NCBI RefSeq assembly: GCF_005082825.1
Contig: NZ_CP034882.1
Location: 508,318 to 572,317 of the forward strand
DNA from: Buchnera aphidicola (Brevicoryne brassicae)
GTDB lineage: Bacteria > Pseudomonadota > Gammaproteobacteria > Enterobacterales > Enterobacteriaceae
Direction: 5' to 3'
DNA: 64,000 nucleotides
Within the stretch, counting starts at the first letter, position 1, and every line of letters begins with the position of its first letter. The translations under genes and the position numbers were made by a program. Positions 30,065-42,214 of this stretch are shown here, one piece after another. Under the pieces are notes generated by a model, which saw only the letters and a program-made list of their open reading frames with translations, ran no database searches and was not told the origin of the DNA.

Positions 30065-30394
30065 ATGTTTACTAAAAATGGATTAGGTAATTTGATGCAA
30101 CAAGCACAACAAATGCAAGAAAAAATGGCAAAAATTCAAGAAGAAATTGCTCAAATAGAGGTTACAGGAGAATCTGGTGCTGGACTGGTTAAGGTAACTA
30201 TTAATGGTGCTCATAATTGTAGACGTGTGGAAGTAGATCCCAGTTTACTTAAAGATGATAAAGATATGTTAGAAGATTTAGCTGCAGCTGCTTTTAACGA
30301 TGCAGCAAGAAGAATTTCTGAAGTGCAAAAAAAGAAAATGTCTGCAATATCTACAGGAATGCAATTTCCAACAGGTTTTAACATACCTAAATAA
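30065..30394 (+). CDS. ybaB: Nucleoid-associated protein of the YbaB/EbfC family
   Basis: YbaB family proteins are small dimeric DNA-binding proteins of the nucleoid. The 109-residue product (E. coli 109) begins with [22 protein letters not shown], the helical tweezers arm, and continues with [19 protein letters not shown], both highly conserved. It follows dnaX as in E. coli, after 267 bases in which I see no gene. recR, normally next, is absent; htpG follows after 75 bases. With hupB missing from its E. coli position behind lon, YbaB may matter more for DNA packing, which is inference. Confidence 0.96.
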   Translation: MFTKNGLGNLMQQAQQMQEKMAKIQEEIAQIEVTGESGAGLVKVTINGAHNCRRVEVDPSLLKDDKDMLEDLAAAAFNDAARRISEVQKKKMSAISTGMQFPTGFNIPK

Positions 30395-30469
30395 AAAATA
30401 AAAAATTTATATTAAACATAAATTTATTTAAAAAAATTATAAATATATATTATATAAAGAGATATCTGT

Positions 30470-32344
30470 ATGACAACACAAAAAAAAGAAGTATATAATT
30501 TTCAATCCGAAGTAAAACAATTATTACACTTAATGATTCACTCATTATATTCTAATAAAGAAATTTTTTTACGAGAATTGATATCCAATGCATCAGATGC
30601 AATAGATAAATTACGATTTGAATCAATATCATCACCATTATTATATGAAAATGACAGCCAAACAAAAGTTCAAATATCTATTAATAAAGCCCAAAGAACT
30701 CTAATTATTAGTGATAATGGAATTGGAATGACTCGAAAAGATACAATAGAAAATCTTGGTACAATTGCTAAATCAGGTACGAAGTCATTTCTTCAATCTT
30801 TAGAAAAACAACAAAGCAAAAAGAACGAACTTATTGGAGAATTTGGCGTTGGTTTTTATTCATCATTTATTGTATCAGAAAAAGTATGTGTTAGAACTAG
30901 ATATGCTGGTACAAAACCTGAAGAAGGAACATTATGGGAATCTTCAGGAGAAGGAGAATATAATGTAACAAATATTATAAAAAAAACAAGAGGAACTGAA
31001 ATTACTTTATTTTTAAAAAAAGAAGAAGAAGAATTTTTAGAAACATGGCGTATTAAAAACATAATTAGCAAATATTCTGATCATATTACCGTACCAGTAA
31101 ACATACAAAATTATGATGAAAAAAATAAAACATATTTTTGGGAACAAATTAATAAAGCTAAAGCATTATGGACACTAAATAAGTCTTCTATTACTAATGA
31201 TGAATATAAAGATTTTTATAAACACCTTACTAATGACCAAAATGATCCATTAATATGGAGTCACAATCATGTAGAAGGTAATCAAGAATATATTAGTTTA
31301 TTATATATACCTAAAAAAGCAGCTTGGGACATATGGAATAGAGATAATAAACATGGTTTAAAACTGTATGTAAAACGTGTTTATATTATGGATAATTCTC
31401 AAGAATTTCTTCCTAATTATTTACGTTTTGTAAGAGGACTAATAGATTCTAGTGATTTACCCTTAAATGTTTCTCGCGAAATATTACAAGATAATTCAAT
31501 TACAACTAATATCAGAAAAGCATTAACAAAAAGATCTTTAAAAATTCTAGATAAACTATCAAAAGATTCTAATGAAAAATATAAAACTTTCTGGAATCAA
31601 TTCGGACTTGTTTTAAAAGAAGGTCCCGCAGAAGATAATGAAAATTTATCAAAAATTGCCAATCTTTTACGTTTTGCTTCCATTAAAAATAATAGCGCTG
31701 AACAAACATTATCTTTAGAAGAATACATATCTAACATGCATGAAAAACAAGAAAAAATATACTATATTACTGCAGATAGTTACATATCAGCAAAAAATAG
31801 TCCACATTTAGAGTTGTTTAAAAAAAATAATATCGATGTTTTATTATTATCGGATAGAATAGATGAATGGATGATGAATTATCTTGTAGAATTCAAAGGA
31901 AAAAAATTTCAATCTATTAGTAAAGAAGATATATCACTTAATAAGCTAACAGAAGACAAAAAAATAAAAAACAATGAATTGTCGAAAGAAATGATTGAAT
32001 TCTTAAAGAGAGTAAAAAAATTTCTTGGAAATCAAGTAAAAGACGTAAGATTAACATATCGATTAACAGAAACTCCATGTGTTCTTCTTAGTGATTCTAA
32101 TGAAATGACTACACAAATGGCTAAACTTTTTTCTGCGGCGGGACAATCTATTCCAGAATTAAAATATATTTTTGAAATAAATCCAAAACATTTATTAATA
32201 AAAAAAATATGTTTAATCAATGATGAAATTGAATTTAAAGAGTGGATTAAATTATTATTAGATCAAGCTTTTTTAGCCGAAAGAGGAAATTTAGAAAATC
32301 CACATGAATTTATTTCTAGAATGAATAAATTACTTATTCAATAA
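30470..32344 (+). CDS. htpG: Chaperone HtpG (bacterial Hsp90)
   Basis: HtpG is the ATP-dependent Hsp90 homologue of the cytoplasm. The 624-residue protein has exactly the E. coli length. The N-terminal ATP domain shows [15 protein letters not shown] near 37-51, [11 protein letters not shown] near 84 and [13 protein letters not shown] near 125; the middle domain has [13 protein letters not shown] near 335. The C-terminal dimer domain ends at residue 624. No sigma-32 promoter can be recognised in the 75 bases upstream. A perfect 12-base inverted repeat lies just after the stop. Confidence 0.98.
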   Translation: MTTQKKEVYNFQSEVKQLLHLMIHSLYSNKEIFLRELISNASDAIDKLRFESISSPLLYENDSQTKVQISINKAQRTLIISDNGIGMTRKDTIENLGTIAKSGTKSFLQSLEKQQSKKNELIGEFGVGFYSSFIVSEKVCVRTRYAGTKPEEGTLWESSGEGEYNVTNIIKKTRGTEITLFLKKEEEEFLETWRIKNIISKYSDHITVPVNIQNYDEKNKTYFWEQINKAKALWTLNKSSITNDEYKDFYKHLTNDQNDPLIWSHNHVEGNQEYISLLYIPKKAAWDIWNRDNKHGLKLYVKRVYIMDNSQEFLPNYLRFVRGLIDSSDLPLNVSREILQDNSITTNIRKALTKRSLKILDKLSKDSNEKYKTFWNQFGLVLKEGPAEDNENLSKIANLLRFASIKNNSAEQTLSLEEYISNMHEKQEKIYYITADSYISAKNSPHLELFKKNNIDVLLLSDRIDEWMMNYLVEFKGKKFQSISKEDISLNKLTEDKKIKNNELSKEMIEFLKRVKKFLGNQVKDVRLTYRLTETPCVLLSDSNEMTTQMAKLFSAAGQSIPELKYIFEINPKHLLIKKICLINDEIEFKEWIKLLLDQAFLAERGNLENPHEFISRMNKLLIQ

Positions 32345-32353
32345 AAATATTAT

Positions 32354-32378
32354 GATTACTACTATAATAGTAGTAATC
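32354..32378 (+). repeat. Perfect 12-base inverted repeat between htpG and adk
   Basis: GATTACTACTAT and ATAGTAGTAATC are complementary over all 12 bases around a single central A (32354-32378). It starts nine bases after the htpG stop and ends 41 bases before adk. In RNA it would form a stable hairpin with a small loop. No T tract follows, so it may act as a 3' stabiliser, a weak terminator or a protein-binding palindrome. Confidence 0.7.
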
Positions 32379-32419
32379 TCGAAGCGATTTATAAATTAAT
32401 ATATAATAAGAAAAAAATT

Positions 32420-33067
32420 ATGCGTATTATTTTACTAGGTGCACCTGGTACAGGAAAGGGAACACAAGGGAAACTTATTTCAGAAAAATACAACATTCCA
32501 CAAATATGTACAGGTGATATGTTACGAGAAAATATTTATTTAAAAAATGAAATTGGTAATATCATAAAAAATACAATTAAAAAAGGAAAATTAGTTTCTG
32601 ATACAATTGTATGTGATTTAATAAAAATAAGAATTAAAAAAAAAGATTGTAAAAATGGTTTTTTATTAGATGGTTTTCCAAGGAGTATTGAACAAGCTTA
32701 TTACCTATCTAAAAATAAAATAATTATAGATTATGTGTTAGATTTTATAATGCCAAATAAAGCAATATTAGAACGTATATCCGGTAGACGAACACATCTT
32801 CAATCAGGCCGAATTTATCATATAAAATTCAATCCACCAAAAATTCATAACAAAGATGATTTAACTGGAGATACTTTAATTGTAAGAGAAGATGATAAAA
32901 AAGAGATTTTAGAAAAAAGACTAAGAGAATATGAAAAAATAACTCATCCATTAAAAAAATACTATTTGAATCAAGCATCACAAAGAAAATTACAATTTTT
33001 TACAATTAATGCTATGGATTCTCTTCTAAATATTAAAAATAAAATAGAAAATTTTTTAAAAAAATAG
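32420..33067 (+). CDS. adk: Adenylate kinase
   Basis: Adk interconverts ATP, ADP and AMP. The 215-residue product (E. coli 214) has the P-loop GAPGTGKGTQ at residues 7-16, LLDGFPRSIEQA near 82 for AMP binding, the LID start SGRRTHLQSGRIYHIKFNPPK near 121, and DDLTGDTLIVREDD near 148. It belongs to the long-LID class without zinc Cys. The htpG-adk order is that of E. coli; hemH, next in E. coli, is absent. The stop lies five bases before tRNA-Arg on the other strand. Confidence 0.98.
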   Translation: MRIILLGAPGTGKGTQGKLISEKYNIPQICTGDMLRENIYLKNEIGNIIKNTIKKGKLVSDTIVCDLIKIRIKKKDCKNGFLLDGFPRSIEQAYYLSKNKIIIDYVLDFIMPNKAILERISGRRTHLQSGRIYHIKFNPPKIHNKDDLTGDTLIVREDDKKEILEKRLREYEKITHPLKKYYLNQASQRKLQFFTINAMDSLLNIKNKIENFLKK

Positions 33068-33072
33068 TTTTT

Positions 33073-33146
33073 TGCGTTCTACAGGATTTGAACCTGTGAC
33101 CTACGGCTTAGAAGGCCGTTGCTCTATCCAGCTGAGCTAAGAACGC
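33073..33146 (-). tRNA. argU: tRNA-Arg (anticodon UCU)
   Basis: The reverse strand folds as a cloverleaf of 74 bases: acceptor GCGTTCT with AGAACGC, D arm AGCTCAGCTGGATAGAGC, anticodon loop CTTCTAA giving UCU, and T arm ACAGGTTCAAATCCTGT. It matches E. coli argU, which reads AGA/AGG codons; AGA is the main Arg codon in this A+T-rich genome. The 3' CCA is not encoded. In E. coli argU is near folD, as here. Confidence 0.97.
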
Positions 33147-33298
33147 ATAAATTATTAAATTAAAATCTAACACTAATATAATATATATACAAGTAAAATG
33201 TTATTAATATTATCATATTTTATAATCTAGATGTTTATTATAACAATAATTTAGTATATGATTTGAAATAATTCAAAAATTAATCGAGTTAATTAATA

Positions 33299-34159
33299 AT
33301 GCCAGCAATAATTATAGATGGTAATAAAATAGCAAATAAAATACAATTAAATATTTTAAAGAAAGTTAATCAAAGAAAAAAAAATGGTAAAAAAATTCCC
33401 GGATTAGCTATGATCTTAATTGGGAATAATATTCCTTCTCAAATTTATTTAAAAAAAAAACAAATAGCATGTAAAAATGTTGGTTTTTTTTCGGAATTTT
33501 GGAACTTTCCTGAAAATACAAATGAAATAAAAATTTTAAATTTAATAGAAAAATTGAATAATAATACAAAAATAGATGGAATTTTAATACAACTTCCACT
33601 TCCTAAACATATCAATCATATAAAAATTTTACGAAGTATTACTCCTAACAAGGATGTAGATGGATTTCATCCCTATAATACAGGTTCCTTGTGTCAGAGA
33701 AGCCCAACATTAAGAGCATGTACACCTAGAGGTATTATTACAATGTTAAAACATAATAAAATAAAAACTCATGGATTAAATGCAGTAATGGTTGGAGCTT
33801 CTAATATAGTTGGAAGGCCTATGAGCTTAGAATTATTACTAGCAGGATGTACAACTACCGTGACACATAGATTTACTAAAAATTTAAAGAATCACGTCAA
33901 GAATGCCGATTTATTAATTGTGGCTGTAGGAAAACCAAAATTCTTAAAAGGAGAATGGATTAAAAACGGTTCTATAGTGATAGATGTTGGTATTAATCGA
34001 TTAGAAAATGGGAAAATAGTAGGTGATGTAGATTTCAAAACAGCGTATTTAAAAGCTTCTTACATAACTCCCGTTCCAGGAGGCGTTGGTCCTATGACTG
34101 TTGCTATGTTACTTCAAAATACATTAGAAGCATGTGAAAAAAAGAATTATTTTTTTTAA
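33299..34159 (+). CDS. folD: Bifunctional methylenetetrahydrofolate dehydrogenase / cyclohydrolase
   Basis: FolD interconverts 5,10-methylene- and 10-formyl-tetrahydrofolate; the product is the formyl donor for Fmt (42,740). The 286-residue protein (E. coli 288) shows the active-site [17 protein letters not shown] with Tyr and Lys near 50-56, [11 protein letters not shown] near 96, the NADP-binding [11 protein letters not shown] near 165 and [15 protein letters not shown] near 260. The Lys-coding run at 33451-33460 is ten A in frame, next to the catalytic Lys. It is convergent with cysS, only nine bases apart. Confidence 0.97.
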   Translation: MPAIIIDGNKIANKIQLNILKKVNQRKKNGKKIPGLAMILIGNNIPSQIYLKKKQIACKNVGFFSEFWNFPENTNEIKILNLIEKLNNNTKIDGILIQLPLPKHINHIKILRSITPNKDVDGFHPYNTGSLCQRSPTLRACTPRGIITMLKHNKIKTHGLNAVMVGASNIVGRPMSLELLLAGCTTTVTHRFTKNLKNHVKNADLLIVAVGKPKFLKGEWIKNGSIVIDVGINRLENGKIVGDVDFKTAYLKASYITPVPGGVGPMTVAMLLQNTLEACEKKNYFF

Positions 34160-34168
34160 AAAATTTTT

Positions 34169-35554
34169 TTATTTTTTACGCCATATTGTTTTATCAGGTA
34201 AATCTTCTAAAACTACGTCTAAAGATGTTAATTTTTTTCTTATATCATCTGCTTCTTTCCATAATTTAGAATTTCTTGCAATATTTCTTTTTTGTATCAG
34301 TTTTTCTATTCTTTGAAACATAGATTCTTCTAAAATATGTTTTTTTTGCAAAAAATCTTCAGGTGTTTGTGATAAAAAACCTAAAAAATTTCCTAAAGAT
34401 TGTAATCTAAAAGCAAATTTATTTGCTTTTAATATATCCTTTTTTTTGAAAAAATTAATTTTTCTCGCTATTTTAAAAAAAATAGAAAATACCTTAGGTG
34501 TATTAAAATCATCATTCATTGCATTATAAAATTCAAATTCAAAATTCATACCTTCTTCAATGTTAGGAAAAGGTTTAGTATTAGATAATGAAGTGTATAA
34601 ATATTTTAATGATACATATGCTTGTTGTAAGTTTTTTTCACTATAATAAATAGGATGACGATAATGTGTTGATAGAAAAAAATAACGTAGAACCTCAGAA
34701 TTATAATTTTTTAAAACTTCTTTTAAAAGAAAAATATTGCCTAAAGATTTAGACATTTTTTGATTGTTAGTAATGACTACTCCTGTATGCATCCAATAAT
34801 TTACTATAAATTTATTATTTAAGCATGCAGACTGAGCTCTCTCATTTTCATGATGAGGGAAAAGAAGATCAGAACCACCTCCATGAATGTCTATAGAATT
34901 TTTAAAAAAAACATTATTAATAGCACTACATTCAATATGCCATCCTGGACGACCTTTACCCCATGGAGAATTCCAATAATATTCACCTTTTTTAGAAGCC
35001 TTCCAAAGTAAAAAATCTAACGGGTTTGCTTTAGTATTGTTTAATGGAATACGGCATCCAGATTGTAATGATTTTAAAGATTGACCAGATAAAATCCCAT
35101 AATTATCACAACTATTTATAGAAAAAAAAACATCACCATGTTTATTCATATATGCATGTTGATTGTTAATCAATTTTATTATTATTTTAATAATATCATC
35201 AATATAATCTGTAACACGAGGTTCTTCATCAGGAGGAAAAATGCCTAACAGAGAAAAATCTTTATGCATGGCATCAATCATGTTAGTAGTTAAGGTATTA
35301 ATATTAATTTTTTCTTTAATTGATTTGAAAATAATTTTATCATCAATATCAGTAATATTTCGCACATATTTTACTTGAAATCCACAAAGTCGTAAATAAC
35401 GAACTATCATATCAAAAGCAACAAAAGTACGACCGTGACCAATATGACAAAAATCATATACAGTAACACCGCATACATACAAATTTACTTTATTTTTATT
35501 AATTGGTTTAAAAATTTCTTTTTCTTTGGTTAATGTATTAAAAATTTTTAACAT
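34169..35554 (-). CDS. cysS: Cysteinyl-tRNA synthetase
   Basis: CysS charges tRNA-Cys. From ATG 35554 it has 461 residues, identical in length to E. coli and aligned with MLKIFNTLT; an in-frame ATG 24 bases further upstream is less likely. Class I motifs are HIGHGRT near 37 and KMSKSLGN near 266. Zinc ligands are in YVCGVTVYD (Cys 28), HIECSAIN (near 209) and FPHHENE (near 234). A perfect 12-base inverted repeat lies 30 bases before the start codon, in the presumed leader. Confidence 0.98.
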   Translation of the reverse strand: MLKIFNTLTKEKEIFKPINKNKVNLYVCGVTVYDFCHIGHGRTFVAFDMIVRYLRLCGFQVKYVRNITDIDDKIIFKSIKEKININTLTTNMIDAMHKDFSLLGIFPPDEEPRVTDYIDDIIKIIIKLINNQHAYMNKHGDVFFSINSCDNYGILSGQSLKSLQSGCRIPLNNTKANPLDFLLWKASKKGEYYWNSPWGKGRPGWHIECSAINNVFFKNSIDIHGGGSDLLFPHHENERAQSACLNNKFIVNYWMHTGVVITNNQKMSKSLGNIFLLKEVLKNYNSEVLRYFFLSTHYRHPIYYSEKNLQQAYVSLKYLYTSLSNTKPFPNIEEGMNFEFEFYNAMNDDFNTPKVFSIFFKIARKINFFKKKDILKANKFAFRLQSLGNFLGFLSQTPEDFLQKKHILEESMFQRIEKLIQKRNIARNSKLWKEADDIRKKLTSLDVVLEDLPDKTIWRKK

Positions 35555-35583
35555 AATTCGCATCCTATGGAAATACACTTAAA

Positions 35584-35610
35584 GAAAATAACATAAAATA
35601 TGTTATTTTC
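35584..35610 (-). repeat. Perfect 12-base inverted repeat in the cysS leader
   Basis: GAAAATAACATA (35584-35595) and TATGTTATTTTC (35599-35610) are perfect complements with a three-base centre. The element lies in the 219-base divergent gap between cysS and ybeD, 30 bases before the cysS ATG. It could be a leader hairpin or an operator; the strand given is that of cysS. Function is unknown. Confidence 0.65.
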
Positions 35611-35773
35611 TATATTATCAATATGATAAAATGATAAATTATTATTTATTAAAAATATCAAAAAAATTTTTTAATATTTCCTTAATATAAAATATATAAA
35701 AAAATATTTTTTTAAAATTCATAATTAAAAAAAATAATAGAATATTTTATTATAAAAAAAATTGGAATTAATA

Positions 35774-36037
35774 ATGAAAACAAAATTGAGAGAAATGTTA
35801 AAATTCCCTTGTTTTTTTACTTATAAGATTATCGGTTTGGCACAACCTGAACTTATTGATCAAATAATAAAAGTCATTCAAACCCAAATTCCTGGAGATT
35901 ATACACCTCAAGTAAAATCAAGTAATAGGGGTAATTATCTTTCAGTTTCAATCACAATATGCGCTAAAAATTTTGAGCAAATTGAAATTTTATATCATGA
36001 AATTAGCAAAATTAATATAGTTAGAATGGTTTTATAA
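35774..36037 (+). CDS. ybeD: DUF493 family protein YbeD
   Basis: The 87-residue protein, started at ATG 35774 to match E. coli (87 residues), is a small ferredoxin-like-fold protein of DUF493. It is conserved at [20 protein letters not shown] and at the C-terminus KINIVRMVL. Its role is uncertain; in E. coli it lies between the lipoate gene lipB and dacA. Here lipB and dacA are missing beside it, and cspE, also from that region, converges with it. A TTG four codons upstream is in frame but unlikely. Confidence 0.94.
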   Translation: MKTKLREMLKFPCFFTYKIIGLAQPELIDQIIKVIQTQIPGDYTPQVKSSNRGNYLSVSITICAKNFEQIEILYHEISKINIVRMVL

Positions 36038-36053
36038 AAAATTGTATCTTTAA

Positions 36054-36086
36054 TATAGTACAGCCCTATTAAAGAGCCGTACTATA
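36054..36086. repeat. Imperfect inverted repeat between convergent ybeD and cspE
   Basis: TATAGTAC (36054-36061) pairs with GTACTATA (36079-36086); inside, GCCCT and AGAGC extend the stem with two mismatches. It lies centrally in the 93-base gap where two genes converge, where a shared two-way terminator is expected. Only short T or A runs flank it, so efficiency is uncertain. Confidence 0.5.
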
Positions 36087-36130
36087 AAAAGTATACTTAT
36101 GTTTTTTTTAGAAAAAACATTTAAATAACT

Positions 36131-36340
36131 TTACAAACTAATAACATTAGCGGCAGATGGTCCTTTCGCTCCTTCGGTAATTTCAAATTCAACACTTTGA
36201 CCTTCTGCTAAAGTTTTAAATCCATTACTTTGTATTGCTGAAAAATGAACGAATACATCTTTGCTTCCATCTTCTGGAGTAATAAAACCAAAACCTTTAG
36301 ATTCATTAAACCATTTAACATTACCTTTAATCTTGGACAT
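36131..36340 (-). CDS. cspE: Cold-shock-like RNA chaperone
   Basis: The 69-residue protein is a five-stranded cold-shock domain with RNP1 KGFGFI and RNP2 VFVHF. It differs from E. coli CspE at only a handful of positions (for example SNGF for TNGF), whereas CspC begins MAKIKGQ, so cspE is the better name. It acts as an RNA chaperone and antiterminator. It is the best conserved non-ribosomal protein here. The 170 bases between it and the 5S terminator carry its promoter and leader, with no further gene seen. Confidence 0.96.
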   Translation of the reverse strand: MSKIKGNVKWFNESKGFGFITPEDGSKDVFVHFSAIQSNGFKTLAEGQSVEFEITEGAKGPSAANVISL

Positions 36341-36510
36341 CTATATTACCTTCACATGAAAAAACATACTAAATTAAAAAAAGAGATCAATTATCAATTA
36401 TATTTTTATTTTAAAAATTCAAAATAAAAATTATGATAAAAAAAGTTTAAATTCTAAATAGATTAACATGTAAATCTATTTTTATCTAGAAAGTAATTTA
36501 TTTTAAATAT

Positions 36511-36546
36511 AAAAAAACCCGAAAAAAGATATTTCGGGTTTTTTTT
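36511..36546 (-). terminator. Rho-independent terminator of the tRNA-Glu-23S-5S unit
   Basis: The minus-strand reading is AACCCGAAAT, a short loop, then TTTCGGGTTTTTTT. The stem has eight to nine pairs and the T tract for leftward transcription is the A run at 36511-36517. It starts directly after the 5S 3' end. A T tract also exists on the plus strand (36539-36546), so it may work in both directions, but no rightward gene needs it. Confidence 0.9.
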
Positions 36547-36664
36547 ACCTGGCTTTTACCTACTCTTACACGGGGAGACCCCGTACTACCATCGGCGTTG
36601 AAGCGTTTCACTTCTGAGTTCGGAATGGATTCAGGTGGTACCACTACACTATTTTTGCCAGGCT
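36547..36664 (-). rRNA. rrf: 5S ribosomal RNA
   Basis: The reverse strand gives a 118-base RNA whose ends GCCTGGC (36657-36663) and GCCAGGT (36547-36553) pair as the closing helix. Internal segments CCCCGTGTAAGAGTAGG and CCGATGGTAGTACGGGG (reading leftwards) correspond to the helix IV-V region of E. coli 5S. It follows 23S by about 92 bases and is the last gene before a terminator. No tRNA gene follows. Confidence 0.96.
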
Positions 36665-36756
36665 TTTTAATAAAAGTTGTGTTATTAAAACATAATTATT
36701 AATTCAGTAAAACAAGCTTTTTATTAAATTTATTTTAAAAACACCTCTGGTGTTGT

Positions 36757-39670
<2,914 letters not shown>

Positions 39671-39672
<2 letters not shown>

Positions 39673-39691
39673 TTACAACCCACAGGTGTTT
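39671..39691 (-). repeat. Pre-23S processing stem, 5' arm (3' arm at 36740-36760)
   Basis: The sequence upstream of 23S, AACACCTGTGGGTTGTAAGG on the minus strand, is nearly complementary to the sequence following the 23S 3' end at 36740-36760 (CTTACAACACCAGAGGTGTT in leftward reading). The arms would bring both ends of the 23S precursor together as an RNase III substrate. Two to three mismatches separate the arms. Confidence 0.75.
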
Positions 39692-39725
39692 TAAAAAATA
39701 ATTTATTTATGCTTGTTTTCCGAAT

Positions 39726-39737
39726 TTTTAAAGAGCA
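39726..39737 (-). promoter_or_regulatory. boxA antitermination element before 23S
   Basis: The minus strand reads TGCTCTTTAAAA at 39737-39726, matching the bacterial rRNA boxA consensus (TGCTCTTTAACA) at the usual place between the spacer tRNA and 23S. The downstream bases ATTCGGAAAACAAGC also resemble the E. coli spacer. NusB (5,720) and S10/NusE (57,131) bind boxA RNA, so the machinery and its target are both in this window. Confidence 0.8.
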
Positions 39738-39826
39738 TTTTTATATTTTAAACTTTTTTAAAGTTATAAGCTAAAGAATAACACAATAATTTCAATTAGT
39801 ATATATTATTTTTTAATTTTTTTTAT

Positions 39827-39899
39827 CGTCCCCTAGGGGATTTGAACCCCTGTTGCCGCCGTGAAAGGGCGGTGTCCTAGACCTCTAGACGAAGGGGAC
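39827..39899 (-). tRNA. gltT: tRNA-Glu (anticodon UUC)
   Basis: The 73-base minus-strand sequence matches E. coli tRNA-Glu: acceptor GTCCCCT with AGGGGAC, anticodon loop CTTTCAC (UUC) and T arm CAGGGGTTCAAATCCCCT. CCA is not encoded. It is the first gene of the 23S-5S unit, a known Buchnera arrangement behind aroE. U34 of this tRNA is a target of the TusBCDE-MnmA thiolation route. The symbol copy (gltT, U, V or W) is arbitrary. Confidence 0.97.
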
Positions 39900-39943
39900 A
39901 TTTAAAAAAATACAGAAAACTATTTTTTTAAACTATATTATAA

Positions 39944-39971
39944 ATAATACAGATCGAAAAAAAAGAGTCAA
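39944..39971 (-). promoter_or_regulatory. Predicted sigma-70 promoter of the tRNA-Glu-23S-5S unit
   Basis: On the minus strand TTGACT (39966-39971) is followed after 16 bases by TATTAT (39944-39949), 44 bases before the tRNA 5' end. The -35 box is a five-of-six match and the position fits a dedicated rRNA promoter in the gap between aroE and tRNA-Glu. No Fis-site or UP-element claim is possible in this A+T-rich DNA. Confidence 0.65.
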
Positions 39972-40037
39972 GTATTTTCTTCATTATTCATTAAATATTA
40001 AAAAAATTATTATAAAAACATTAAAATTATTTTATTT

Positions 40038-40856
40038 CTATTTCATATTTCTTTTTAAAGAATTTATAATATAATTTGTTTCTGGAAAAATATTATGCCA
40101 TAAAAAAAAAGAATGAGCTGCTTGAAAAACTAACATTCCTATACCATTAGATCTTTTTTTAATATATGAACTAAAAAAAGGTGTGTCATACTTGTGATAA
40201 TTCATATCATAAAAACAAGTTTTAGATGACACAAAAGATACATCTATATTATTTTCGTTATTTTTATCATATTTTGATGTTGCGTTAATAATTAGATCAA
40301 AATGCTTCTTTTCTGATGAATTTTTATCAAAAATATTAATTTTTCCATATTTACTAAATTGAACAACTAATTTTTCAGCATTTGATAAAGTTCTATTTAA
40401 AATAAACACAGAACATCCAAATGACAATAGAGGAAAAAGAATTCCTCTAACTGCTCCGCCAGCACCAAGTATTAATATTGAATTATTTTTTTTTATAAAA
40501 TTTAATCTAATTAAATCAGATAATAATCCAATTCCATCTGTATTATCTCCTAAAATATATTTATTATTGACTTTTTTTAAAGTATTAACAGATTGAGCAA
40601 TTCTAGCTCTTTCTGTTAATTTATCACAAAATAAGTACGCTTCTTGTTTAAAAGGTGCAGTAATATTCGCACCTTTACCATGTTTTTTAAAAAACTTAAG
40701 TAAAAAAGAAACAAATTCATCTAATGGCACATTAACAGATTCGTAAGTATGAAAAACATTTGTTTGATTAGAAAAAAAACCATGAATTTCAGGTGATTTA
40801 CTATGATTAATAGGATTACCAAATACAGCATAATTAAAATTTTGATTTTTAAACAT
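40038..40856 (-). CDS. aroE: Shikimate dehydrogenase
   Basis: AroE reduces 3-dehydroshikimate to shikimate with NADPH, in the pathway to the aromatic amino acids that Buchnera provides. The 272-residue product has the E. coli length. Landmarks are YAVFGNPINHSKSP at the start, KGANITAPFK with the catalytic Lys near 66-70, LGDNTDGIGLL with the Asp near 102, the dinucleotide loop ILGAGGAVRGI near 127, and NRTLSNAEKL for the NADPH phosphate. It overlaps the end of tsaC by eight bases. The rRNA unit follows downstream. Confidence 0.97.
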   Translation of the reverse strand: MFKNQNFNYAVFGNPINHSKSPEIHGFFSNQTNVFHTYESVNVPLDEFVSFLLKFFKKHGKGANITAPFKQEAYLFCDKLTERARIAQSVNTLKKVNNKYILGDNTDGIGLLSDLIRLNFIKKNNSILILGAGGAVRGILFPLLSFGCSVFILNRTLSNAEKLVVQFSKYGKINIFDKNSSEKKHFDLIINATSKYDKNNENNIDVSFVSSKTCFYDMNYHKYDTPFFSSYIKKRSNGIGMLVFQAAHSFFLWHNIFPETNYIINSLKRNMK

Positions 40857-41421
40857 GACGAATTAATTTTCCGTTAGTAATATTAATAATCTTAGAAGGA
40901 TTTCTTTCATTACCTATTTCTCCATGTAATAGTGGAAAATCTTCACCAAAATATTTAAAAACTTCTTTATAAGTAATACTTGGAGTCATATTAGTAATAT
41001 TAGCACTTGTAGATACTAAAGCTTCACCAAAAGCATCACATAACTTTATTATACTTGTATGTGCACTGATACGTACAGCTATAGTATCAAATTTCCCTGT
41101 TAACCAAAAAGGAACCTTAGAATTTGCTGGAACTAAAAAAGTAAAGGGTCCCGGCCAAAATGAAAAAATTTTTTTCTTTTGTTCTTTTGATAAAAGATTT
41201 TCATTAATATACTTTTTGATCTGATGAAAATTTGAACCTACTAATATTAATCCTTTTTCTATATTTCTTTTTTTTAAACGTAGTAATTTTAATACAGCTT
41301 CTTTACTATTAGGATCACAACCTAGTCCAAACATCGATTCTGTAGGATATGCGATCACATTTTTATCACGTAACATTTTTATACAATACAAAAGTGAATT
41401 TGAAAAACAATCTTTATTCAT
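40849..41421 (-). CDS. tsaC: Threonylcarbamoyl-AMP synthase
   Basis: TsaC (formerly YrdC or RimN) makes threonylcarbamoyl-AMP from Thr, bicarbonate and ATP for the t6A37 modification of ANN-decoding tRNAs. From ATG 41421 it has 190 residues, as E. coli; an in-frame ATG 48 bases upstream would add an unmatched extension. The substrate pocket is seen in VIAYPTESMFGLGCDP near 23 and in KGLILVGSN, PGPFTFLVPA and LVSTSANIT. It sits between smg and aroE as in E. coli, with yrdD lost. Confidence 0.95.
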   Translation of the reverse strand: MNKDCFSNSLLYCIKMLRDKNVIAYPTESMFGLGCDPNSKEAVLKLLRLKKRNIEKGLILVGSNFHQIKKYINENLLSKEQKKKIFSFWPGPFTFLVPANSKVPFWLTGKFDTIAVRISAHTSIIKLCDAFGEALVSTSANITNMTPSITYKEVFKYFGEDFPLLHGEIGNERNPSKIINITNGKLIRHV

Positions 41422-41478
41422 TAAAATCTTCTCACTATAAAAAAATATTATAATATTTTTCATAAACATAAAAAATAT

Positions 41479-41952
41479 TTAATGAATAATTTCTTCTTTA
41501 AAATTAAATAATAAATTTTCAAGTTTTCTATAAACTAATTCACATCCAGGAACTGTAAATAATACAATTAATATAATCCATTTTAAATCTTCAAGATTAA
41601 TTTCATTAATATCTAATTCCATAATTCTTTCAATAATCATTTCGCGTGTATCTAATGTTAATATTTCTAATTGTTCTAAAAAAAGTATAAAACCACGACA
41701 ATCAGAATTTAATTTAAGAGATTCTTCTTGAGTATAAATTCGAATAGACATTTTTTTTGATAATGAATTAATAGGTGAAATAATATTCTTTTTATAACAA
41801 GATAAATTTTTTAACCAACGTAACGTATTATAAATATCTCTTTGTTGAAAGCCTATATCTGATAAATCATTTGTCAAACTATCGTAATCAATAGAAATTT
41901 TAGATTTACTATGTACATAAGTTTCAAACAAGTATATTAATATATCAAACAT
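41479..41952 (-). CDS. smg: Smg family protein
   Basis: Smg (DUF494) has no firmly established function. The 157-residue product has the same length as E. coli Smg, with FDILIYLFETYVHS at the start, RIYTQEESLKL near 83 and the C-terminal DLKWIILIVLFTVPG segment. It is acidic and helical, with no membrane signal that I trust. It is the first gene of smg-tsaC-aroE and faces def-fmt across 262 bases. dprA, between fmt-def and smg in E. coli, is missing. Confidence 0.95.
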   Translation of the reverse strand: MFDILIYLFETYVHSKSKISIDYDSLTNDLSDIGFQQRDIYNTLRWLKNLSCYKKNIISPINSLSKKMSIRIYTQEESLKLNSDCRGFILFLEQLEILTLDTREMIIERIMELDINEINLEDLKWIILIVLFTVPGCELVYRKLENLLFNFKEEIIH

Positions 41953-42214
41953 TAGATCCTCGATTACATATTAAAAAATTTAAATATTTAGTAATATATT
42001 TTTACATGCGTATAAATTTATTATATTTATATTAATGTATAAATAATACACAAAATTAAATAATGCAATATCAAATAAATTTTACTAAAAAATTTTAAAT
42101 AAATAATAAAATTATTTTTTTAAAAAAAATATAAAAACAATATAAGTAAACTTTTAATTATAATAAAAAAGTCTATACTAATACATAAAATTCAAAAATT
42201 TTAAATTTAAATCT

